The position numbers and the translations under genes were made by a program. The notes beneath the pieces are model-generated. The model had not been told where the DNA came from and made no database searches. It worked only from the letters and a program-made list of their open reading frames with translations. 6,834 bases of DNA from Bryobacterales bacterium (GTDB lineage Bacteria; Cyanobacteriota; Vampirovibrionia; Obscuribacterales; Obscuribacteraceae): the NCBI GenBank assembly GCA_903970295.1, contig CAJCHQ010000350.1, positions 1 through 6,834 on the forward strand. Direction: 5' to 3'. Positions 1 to 5,429 of the stretch are shown in pieces. Each line of letters opens with the position of its first letter. The first letter of the stretch is position 1.

Positions 1-749
1 GCGAACAGATGTTGGGTTTGGAACATCCCAGTATAGCGACGAATTTAGCTAATTTGGCTTTGCTTTACCACGCATCCGGTAACTATAAGCAAGCTGAGCC
101 GTTATATGAGCGCGCCCTGAAAATTACTGAAGAAAGTTGGGGGGCGGATCATCCGAGCGTTGCTACGACTCTCAATTATCAAGCCGAACTTTATCGGCTG
201 ATGGGTAATTTCCAGGGGGCTGAGAAAGTGCACTGGCGAGCCCTCAAAATTCGTCAAACTCAACTTGGTATGGAGCACCCCAGCACCGCCCAAAGTTTGA
301 GCAACCTGGCAGTTCTATTCCATATTCAATGCAAATACGATCAAGCAGAACCGCTCTACAAGGCTTTGCTGGATATTCGTACCAAAGACTGGGGAGCAAA
401 ACACATGCACGTCGCCGAGATCTTGAACAATCTCGCCGAAGTTTATGTCGACCAGGGCAAGTTCAAGGAGGCGGAGCCGCTTTATTGGCGAGTCCTGGCC
501 ATTGCCCAGGAAAGTCAAGGACCTGAACATCCCAATGTTGCTAAGGCTCTGCGCAGTTTAGCTGAGCTTTACGAGGAGCAGATGAACTTTTCCGAGGCCG
601 ACCGCTTATATAAATGGGGTCTCGATTTGACCGAATCCAGTCTGGGCGCCGAACATCCCGACGTGGCCTCACTGCTTGAACGTTACGCTGCTTTGCACAA
701 GAAAATGGAAAAAGCTGAAAGTGAACCTTCGGATGACCAGGTCAATTAG
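1..749 (+). CDS. Kinesin-light-chain-type TPR repeat protein, 5' end outside the window
   Basis: The reading frame is open from the left edge, and the residues before the first ATG (Glu-Gln at 3-8) already fit the repeat consensus. The true start is therefore upstream and the ATG at 9 is internal. Seen directly: five complete 42-residue repeats and one half repeat, each built as (L/W)G-x-EHP-x-x-A followed by NLA-x-LY, G-x-(Y/F)-x-x-AE-x-LY and RAL-x-I. The protein ends in a short charged, Ser/Glu/Asp-rich tail and TAG at 747-749. There is no signal peptide or membrane segment in the visible part. Known of the family: TPR_10/TPR_12 arrays form right-handed superhelices that bind peptides or partner proteins. 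The partner and cellular role are not predictable here. A second, membrane-bound TPR protein follows on the same strand, so the two may work together or be diverged paralogues; this is inference. Confidence 0.9.
   Translation, partial: EQMLGLEHPSIATNLANLALLYHASGNYKQAEPLYERALKITEESWGADHPSVATTLNYQAELYRLMGNFQGAEKVHWRALKIRQTQLGMEHPSTAQSLSNLAVLFHIQCKYDQAEPLYKALLDIRTKDWGAKHMHVAEILNNLAEVYVDQGKFKEAEPLYWRVLAIAQESQGPEHPNVAKALRSLAELYEEQMNFSEADRLYKWGLDLTESSLGAEHPDVASLLERYAALHKKMEKAESEPSDDQVN
12..746 (+). repeat. Tandem 126-bp (42-codon) TPR-encoding repeats
   Basis: The coding sequence has a period of exactly 126 bp. Units begin at about 12, 138, 264, 390, 516 and 642, and the last is incomplete. The units agree at the protein level (EHP, NLA-x-LY, AE-x-LY) but have diverged strongly at the DNA level, so this is an old repeat array and not a recent tandem duplication. 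Confidence 0.85.
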
Positions 750-778
750 TGGTGCCTACTTTCTGGTAATATGCGAGG

Positions 779-807
779 TTGCGGGGGTCGTTCCCAGGGT
801 ATGTTAT
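779..807 (+). promoter_or_regulatory. Possible sigma-70-like promoter in the gap between the two TPR genes
   Basis: TTGCGG at 779-784 and TGTTAT at 802-807 are separated by 17 bp, the optimal spacing. They match the -35 consensus at 3 of 6 positions and the -10 consensus at 4 of 6. The site lies in the 750-933 gap ahead of the membrane TPR gene. The match is weak and could be chance. I see no clear terminator after the first TPR gene, so read-through is equally possible. Confidence 0.22.
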
Positions 808-933
808 TTTTCGCACTGATTCTTGGCATTTAGGGAATGAGAAGGGAAGAGGGTCCCTTTCCGGGTAATACATCATTGTGTCCCCCCGATCACGATATAG
901 CGAGCTAGGAAGCGCCGACAAAGTAAGTTGACG

Positions 934-2949
934 ATGCATTTCGACGAAATTGACGATAACGAGTTTGAAATCAGCGATGCTGAATGGGCGCTGCATCAGG
1001 CTAACACTGCTTATCAGGCTGGCAAATACGAAGAATCATCGGATTTGTACGCGCAGTCTCTGACTGGCTTAAACCAGGCATACGGTGATGCGCATCCGGA
1101 GATGCCACTTTTGCTCTGGAATTACGGCAATGCCCTCTACAACTTGAATAAATTCAAAGATTCAATCCCGCTGTACAATCGCCTGATCACCATTCAAGAG
1201 CAAAAGCTGGGCAAGCACGATACCAAAGTGGTGGCCACCTTGTTCCGTCTGGCCACTGTCTACGAGCGCATCGGCGATTTCAGTGACGCAGAACGCACTT
1301 ACGATCAGGCGCTGACATCGGCCAAAGTGGCTTTGCCTGCCGATCACCCGCTTTTGAAAACTCTGGAAGAAAGTTGTGTCGGTATGGCCAAGCGTACTGC
1401 CGGTCGTCTGGAAGCACTGGCACCGAATGAGTCTCTGACAGGCGATGACTCTTTTTCTGCTGAGAATTATGAGAATCAGTTCGGCGGTCAATTCGGTCAA
1501 TTCGTTCAAGGCGACGAGCAACCGTACGAGCCGTTGCAAGAAGATGAATGGGAGCAATATGCGGCTCCCAGCACATTGACCGATTCAGACTTGGCCGCTC
1601 TCAATGCGATTCCTACACCTGGCGCCAAGCGTGGCTCCAGTGGCAACACCAAAACAGATAACCCGGAGCCTGTGGTGACGGCGCTCGGGCGGGCCGCTAT
1701 CGATGAGAAAGCGAAAGAGAAAAGGAAACGGGTGAGCGCACTGTCTCAGCTTACTCAGTCGATGGAAGGTTTGGAAGCCAACGAGCATGTAGCCAAAGTT
1801 TTGCATTCACCGATCCTTATGTTTGGTCTGACAATCGTTTTGATCATGACTGGCGCATCCTGGTTTGCCTTGCTCAAATCTCCCAGTCGCGGTAAGGGTC
1901 CAAGCGGTCCGCACGTGGAAGTGCAGAAGGATTTCGACATCCACGGCAAAACGTTGACGTCGGCGGACAATCAAACATCGATTGAAATCGATCGCAAAAA
2001 CCAGGCCAGATTAGTTCAGCACGGTAAGTTGATGCGATCGCCACTGACCCTTTTGGAAGGCAATCTGGGCGATTTTTTCAAAGTGATTCCGGGCTGTTTG
2101 TTCCATCGAGAAATCTGGTTCGAAGAAATACCGGCCGGATTGCGGGATGAAAATGGCGCCGTTCTTTATTTCCCTGACGCACCGGAAGAAACCGTCGTCC
2201 AGCGCATGCAAAAGTTCGCTGAATTTTGCCAGGACTACTATCGTAAAAATAGATCTTATCCCGCCGACGCCAAAGATTGCCAGCTGTACAAAGGCTTCGA
2301 GTACATGAATGCCTTCACCCATCGTGGCGACGCGCCTTATTTTTCGGCCATGTACGTGCCCAACAAAGCGGGCATGGTTGACCGCTTGCGAGAGCAAGCC
2401 GGCAAGGGCGAAGCCTGGATCAACGAACCTCAGTTGCGACCGGGTGCCATCAATTGTTGTGCCCTGGTGCTCAATCAAACGGGCAACTCCAAGCCATTGC
2501 AACTGCAATCGACTGGAGACGAACAGACCTACATGGCAGAGAGCCAGCAGCCTGCTGCAGTTGGCACCAACCTTTTCATTCGTGGTTGCGATCGTGACGG
2601 TCACTATCTGCAAAGCAGCAAAGCCGGAAAAGTATTCTTTATCGAACTGAACGAAGGTCGCAGTAAGACGCTCGACCAGCTCAGTTCGCCCCCAGAAACT
2701 AGATTCGGAGACAGTAATGTGCGCGTAATTGTCACGAGCGATATGGCCGAGCACAGCACTTTTTCTTTCTTCCGCAATACATTGCCGCCTATCTTGTTTC
2801 TACTTTCGCTTCTGTGCGGTATAGCAGCCTGGGGCACGTCTAAAAAAGCGGACGAACACTCCAAGGGTCTGTCAGTCATATTGAAGTGGCTGAGCATTGC
2901 CACCGGCAGCTTTATTGCCATCTGGTATTTGATCTGCGCGATCGGCTAA
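934..2949 (+). CDS. Membrane-anchored TPR protein with an uncharacterised extracytoplasmic domain
   Basis: I prefer the ATG at 934 (671 aa). An in-frame TTG lies two codons upstream at 928, and no strong Shine-Dalgarno separates them (AGGA at 907-910 is far, GTAAG at 923-927 is weak). Domains in order, numbered from the ATG: about three TPR-like helical hairpins (18-160) with the same LG-x-HD/HP spacing as the upstream gene; an acidic, Gln/Gly-rich linker (165-258); a basic stretch KAKEKRKR (259-266); a transmembrane helix (about 292-314); a domain of about 300 residues; and two more hydrophobic helices (about 615-634 and 646-670). The positive-inside rule puts the TPR block in the cytoplasm and the large domain outside. 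That domain has six cysteines and a Tyr-Tyr...Tyr-Pro...Leu-Tyr segment (near 432-461) faintly like the C-terminal part of type II pseudopilins. I do not recognise the family. A role as a membrane scaffold or secretion/assembly factor is inference only. Confidence 0.88.
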   Translation: MHFDEIDDNEFEISDAEWALHQANTAYQAGKYEESSDLYAQSLTGLNQAYGDAHPEMPLLLWNYGNALYNLNKFKDSIPLYNRLITIQEQKLGKHDTKVVATLFRLATVYERIGDFSDAERTYDQALTSAKVALPADHPLLKTLEESCVGMAKRTAGRLEALAPNESLTGDDSFSAENYENQFGGQFGQFVQGDEQPYEPLQEDEWEQYAAPSTLTDSDLAALNAIPTPGAKRGSSGNTKTDNPEPVVTALGRAAIDEKAKEKRKRVSALSQLTQSMEGLEANEHVAKVLHSPILMFGLTIVLIMTGASWFALLKSPSRGKGPSGPHVEVQKDFDIHGKTLTSADNQTSIEIDRKNQARLVQHGKLMRSPLTLLEGNLGDFFKVIPGCLFHREIWFEEIPAGLRDENGAVLYFPDAPEETVVQRMQKFAEFCQDYYRKNRSYPADAKDCQLYKGFEYMNAFTHRGDAPYFSAMYVPNKAGMVDRLREQAGKGEAWINEPQLRPGAINCCALVLNQTGNSKPLQLQSTGDEQTYMAESQQPAAVGTNLFIRGCDRDGHYLQSSKAGKVFFIELNEGRSKTLDQLSSPPETRFGDSNVRVIVTSDMAEHSTFSFFRNTLPPILFLLSLLCGIAAWGTSKKADEHSKGLSVILKWLSIATGSFIAIWYLICAIG

Positions 2950-2970
2950 AGCGGGCTCGCAGTCTAGGGG

Positions 2971-4395
2971 CTACGCGGCTGGCATGCGGCTGTCTTCGCG
3001 CACTTTCTGTTTGACGCCTTCGCCGGCCAGTAAGCCACTGGTTGCGGCTTGACCGACCCCGCGCGTCCAGCTGCTGGAGTCACCTATAATGTAGAGATTC
3101 GGCACATTTGTTTCCATGTTCTTGCTCACTGAAATCGAATCCGGATAACTCTTGCATTCCGGAGCGTAAAGCAGCGTGGCATCATCGGCGATACCAGGAC
3201 AAATTTTATTGAGCGCGTCGAGATATTCGACTATGCCCTCGAGAATGCGGTGCGGATAGGCCAGAGAAATGTCACCGCATTCGGCTTCCAGGGTCGGTTT
3301 GATCAAGTTGTTCGACAGCGTTTTAGTGCGCCTGCCGCCGCGTAGATCGCCCAATCTTTGAATCAGGGGGCCGCCGCCGGCCAGCATATTCACGATCTTG
3401 GCGATCGTCTGTGAGTAAAGCTGCGGATCTTTGAACGGGCGTGTAAATGTCTTCGAAACAAGTACAGCGAAATTATTGTTTTCGGACTTTTCATACATCT
3501 TCGAGTGACCGTTGACAAGCACATAGTCGCGATGATTTTCAGGCGTGACGAAGCCTTTTGGATTCGAACAAAAATTGCGTACGACATCATTGGCATGCTG
3601 ACTTCGGTAATAAAGCTTGGGCTCATAAAAACGTCTATCCACTTCCTCAGTGAAATAGCAGCTGGTTTCGACACGCACACCAATGTCTACTTGACCGGGA
3701 TATATATCCAGAGCTTTGTAGAATTCTTGCTGGGTCAACCAGAGGGCACCACCGCGGCCAACAGAAAGAATGCACAAGTCGAAAATTTCTTCTTTCTCTT
3801 CGCCCGGTTTGCGATAGCGATCGTATTGAATGACGAAACGCTCGGCCCGGCGCGATACAGACAAGACTTTCGTATCCCAGTGAAAATGTATATTCGGTCC
3901 TTTCTCTACGATTTCGTTGAGGATGCTTGTGTTGATCGCCGGTGCGTTATCTGAACCACAATGTAAAAGTTCCTGATAGTGATAAGTCATGCCTGCCAGG
4001 GTCGCTTTCTTTTTGATCCAATCGATGTCTTCGGCATTCGGTTTGACCACGGGAATTTCTACAGGAGCGTGGTGCAAAATCGTCGCGCGCACTATGTCCA
4101 GGCGTTTCTGCAATTCTTGCTCGCCGATTAAATCGTAGAGACGACCACCAATCACCGGTGACGCAGATAAAATCACTTTGAAATCATTCCAGCTGCCGGC
4201 TGACTGGCCTGGTGCGCAGTAGCTGCAAGCCTTAGGCGGGCAAACAGTGAGCTTACCCTGGTCGATGGGGCAGGCATAGCGTTTGTCGTACTGCGGTCCG
4301 ACATCGAAAACGTGGACTTCGACGTTGGCTCCCGCCAGCTCCTTAAGCGCAAAGAGACCCGACGCACCCAAACCTACAAGCGCTAGCTTTTGCAT
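2971..4395 (-). CDS. FAD-dependent dehydrogenase of the COG2509 type (NAD(P)/FAD-dependent oxidoreductase)
   Basis: The protein is 474 aa and complete. ATG at 4395-4393 is the only usable start, because an in-frame stop lies a few codons upstream with no ATG/GTG/TTG between. The AAGGG before it is very close, only 2 nt from the ATG. Seen directly: an N-terminal dinucleotide-binding fold with GLGASG at 8-13; four cysteines at 42, 52, 57 and 60 followed by Gly-Gln-Ser-Ala-Gly; a central SVGRGGALWL; VDIGVRVE; VNGHS; KSENNNFAVLVS; QRLGDLRGGRRT; and a C-terminal IIGDSSSWTRGVGQAATSG that closes the FAD site. This order of motifs is that of the uncharacterised FAD-dependent dehydrogenases (COG2509), distantly related to HI0933/flavin-reductase folds. 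The substrate is unknown. A metal or redox role for the N-terminal cysteines is possible but unproven. No signal peptide or membrane segment is seen, so it is probably cytoplasmic. It converges with the TPR gene and diverges from the kai operon, which suggests independent regulation. Confidence 0.9.
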   Translation of the reverse strand: MQKLALVGLGASGLFALKELAGANVEVHVFDVGPQYDKRYACPIDQGKLTVCPPKACSYCAPGQSAGSWNDFKVILSASPVIGGRLYDLIGEQELQKRLDIVRATILHHAPVEIPVVKPNAEDIDWIKKKATLAGMTYHYQELLHCGSDNAPAINTSILNEIVEKGPNIHFHWDTKVLSVSRRAERFVIQYDRYRKPGEEKEEIFDLCILSVGRGGALWLTQQEFYKALDIYPGQVDIGVRVETSCYFTEEVDRRFYEPKLYYRSQHANDVVRNFCSNPKGFVTPENHRDYVLVNGHSKMYEKSENNNFAVLVSKTFTRPFKDPQLYSQTIAKIVNMLAGGGPLIQRLGDLRGGRRTKTLSNNLIKPTLEAECGDISLAYPHRILEGIVEYLDALNKICPGIADDATLLYAPECKSYPDSISVSKNMETNVPNLYIIGDSSSWTRGVGQAATSGLLAGEGVKQKVREDSRMPAA

Positions 4396-4478
4396 TGCCC
4401 TTTCGACCGTGAAATTGGTTTAAGACAGCTTTATACGTTGTCGGCGCCCGTTATGCCGTCACAGGCGTTTGCCGCACT

Positions 4479-4491
4479 TGTACATAGTACA
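4479..4491. promoter_or_regulatory. Short perfect palindrome, possible operator
   Basis: TGTAC-ATA-GTACA has perfect 5-bp arms around a 3-bp spacer, about 85 bp upstream of the FAD dehydrogenase start codon. It resembles the GTAC-type half sites used by several dimeric regulators, but the spacing is one base short of the cyanobacterial LexA box as I remember it (GTAC-N4-GTWC). It could be chance. Confidence 0.25.
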
Positions 4492-4569
4492 GCGACTGGC
4501 CGAGGGACGCAAGATTCGCCCTTTAATGCCTTCTCGAGCCCTTTCCCATGATCAGTCTGCTTGTGCCCT

Positions 4570-4600
4570 TGGGAACACGGTCCCAGCGAGGGGTTTCTCG
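4570..4600 (+). other. Two adjacent short inverted repeats (small hairpins)
   Basis: TGGGA (4570-4574) pairs with TCCCA (4581-4585) across a 6-nt loop, and CGAG (4587-4590) pairs with CTCG (4597-4600) across a 6-nt loop. The stems are short and no T-tract follows, so this is not a normal terminator. If transcription of the kai operon starts upstream, they would lie in its leader RNA. A regulatory role is speculative. Confidence 0.2.
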
Positions 4601-4793
4601 GCAGGTTCAAATTTAGTTGCCGCCAATTAATATCTGGAACTCGACTTTATAAATCTACGTCCCTGCAGCGGTTGAATTTAAGAATCACCAGTCACAATCT
4701 TGTTTTCTACGAGGCTCCAACGCCACTATTTGCTGGGCAACAGGAAAAACCGGCCTGAATATTTGTGTTCTAGTGACTAAAGTGCCTACAAGC

Positions 4794-4807
4794 GAGGTTA
4801 GTTTACG
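4794..4807 (+). promoter_or_regulatory. Ribosome binding site GAGG with ACG in the start position of kaiB
   Basis: GAGG at 4794-4797 stands 7 nt before an in-frame ACG (4805-4807) and 19 nt before the first canonical start, TTG at 4817. An in-frame TAG at 4799 rules out any start further upstream. The spacing favours initiation at the ACG, giving (M)KFKLYICGN, which aligns with the usual KaiB beginning. Either this is a rare ACG start or an ATG has become ACG by mutation or base-call error. Confidence 0.55.
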
Positions 4808-4816
4808 AAATTCAAA

Positions 4817-5092
4817 TTGTACATTTGCGGAAACCATTCCTCGTCCACTAGGGCGACGGATAACGCGCGTGAGCTTTTGAACTCGTTCGACGGTGACCAT
4901 CAGCTGGAGATCGTCGATGTTCTTCAAAACCCACAGCAGGCTGAGGATGCTTTCATTCTGGCTACGCCCACGCTCGTCAGAGAGCAGCCGCTACCGGTGC
5001 GTGTGCTTGTCGGTGACTTGTCGAATGTGAGTCGTGTGCGCCAGGCTCTCAACTTATCCGTGTCTAACAACGAGGATCATAGAAATGACTGA
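4817..5092 (+). CDS. kaiB: KaiB-family clock protein (probable real start at ACG 4805)
   Basis: KaiB is the small partner that binds the CI ring of KaiC, antagonises KaiC phosphorylation and competes with thioredoxin-like input domains such as that of SasA. Seen here: LYICGN (beta-1 and turn), IVDVLQNPQQAED, ILATPTL with the family cis-proline, PVRVLVGDLSN. These match cyanobacterial KaiB almost position for position, with one residue fewer in helix 1. The length is 91 aa from the TTG or 95 aa from the ACG, against about 102 in Synechococcus. The coordinates give the first canonical start, but it cuts into strand beta-1, so 4805 is biologically better. The stop TGA (5090-5092) overlaps the kaiC start by 8 bp, implying translational coupling. 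Oddities: no standard start codon, and Leu, Ala, Asn and Val at residues 59, 77, 79 and 82 (from TTG), where cyanobacterial KaiB has Pro71, Gly89, Asp91 and Tyr94. Confidence 0.88.
   Translation: MYICGNHSSSTRATDNARELLNSFDGDHQLEIVDVLQNPQQAEDAFILATPTLVREQPLPVRVLVGDLSNVSRVRQALNLSVSNNEDHRND
5072..5087 (+). promoter_or_regulatory. Ribosome binding site and start of kaiC inside the end of kaiB
   Basis: GAGG at 5072-5075 lies 9 nt before ATG 5085-5087. This fixes the kaiC start in preference to an in-frame upstream TTG-type start, and gives MTEALKRLPTGIDGLD, the normal KaiC N-terminus. The overlap with the kaiB stop is ATGACTGA. Confidence 0.7.
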
Positions 5093-5429
5093 AGCCTTGA
5101 AGAGACTACCGACAGGCATCGATGGATTAGATTCGATTCTCGATGGCGGATTGACCCGCAATCGCTCAACCCTGGTCGCAGGCACATCCGGGAGCGCCAA
5201 GACTGTTATGGCTGTGCAATTTCTCGCGCAGGGCATTGTGCAATGCGGGCAGACCGGTGTTTTTGTTACCTTTGAGGAATCACCAGATGATTTGCGCGCC
5301 AATATGCTCAGCTTCAACTGGGATATTGCAGAGTGGGAACGGCAAGGCAAGTGGATTTCGTCGACGCTTCTCCTCGAGGTAAGGAGCAACCAATTGTCGC
5401 TGGAGAATTCGACTTCGGTGCTCTCATAG
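5085..5429 (+). CDS. kaiC: KaiC N-terminal fragment (start of the CI ATPase domain, cut off by a frameshift)
   Basis: This is the 5' part of a kaiC gene that continues in another frame to 6607. KaiC is the hexameric RecA/DnaB-like ATPase, autokinase and autophosphatase at the core of the Kai oscillator. The first 90 codons are authentic KaiC: KRLPTGIDGLD, the CI Walker A GTSGSAKT at 33-40, VTFEES with the catalytic Glu pair at 64-65, and WDIAEWERQGKW. From codon 91 the frame reads 24 unrelated residues and stops at TAG 5427-5429. One missing base next to 5352-5354 explains this: GKW should run directly into (G)DFVDASP, which is present in the other frame from 5354. There is no slippery heptamer, so programmed frameshifting is unlikely. 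If real, the fragment would lack most of CI and should be non-functional; a sequencing indel in a short G run is the simpler reading. Confidence 0.85.
   Translation: MTEALKRLPTGIDGLDSILDGGLTRNRSTLVAGTSGSAKTVMAVQFLAQGIVQCGQTGVFVTFEESPDDLRANMLSFNWDIAEWERQGKWISSTLLLEVRSNQLSLENSTSVLS

Larger units (their letters stand above)
4396..4804. other. Divergent intergenic region between the FAD dehydrogenase and the kai operon
   Basis: About 0.4 kb with no convincing gene. The only longer frame on the + strand (TTG 4561 to 4758) has low-complexity, non-family sequence and no ribosome binding site. The region must hold promoters for both flanking units, but no candidate has good -35 and -10 boxes at good spacing. 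AT-rich patches are at 4623-4654 and 4672-4684 on the + strand, and at 4431-4440 (TATAA on the - strand). It also contains a perfect palindrome at 4479-4491 and two small adjacent hairpins at 4570-4600, noted separately. Confidence 0.6.

Noticed and set aside
2011..2754. 247-codon open frame on the - strand inside the membrane TPR gene
   Set aside because: It is the antisense shadow of a well-supported gene; the translation shows no domain and no ribosome binding site.
2950..2970. Bidirectional terminator between the convergent genes
   Set aside because: The 21-bp gap is G+C rich but forms no convincing stem with a flanking T or A tract.
3505..3954. 149-codon + strand frame opposite the FAD dehydrogenase
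   Set aside because: It is the complement of conserved COG2509 sequence with no start signal or family resemblance.
4479..4491. Cyanobacterial LexA box
   Set aside because: The half sites fit GTAC, but the spacer is 3 bp and not the 4 bp of the consensus as I remember it.
4561..4758. 65-codon + strand frame in the intergenic region
   Set aside because: It starts at TTG without a ribosome binding site, has no family-like composition, and lies in the expected promoter region of the kai operon.
5340..5365. Programmed -1 ribosomal frameshift in kaiC
   Set aside because: There is no X-XXY-YYZ slippery heptamer at the junction and no obvious downstream stem; a simple one-base indel is enough.
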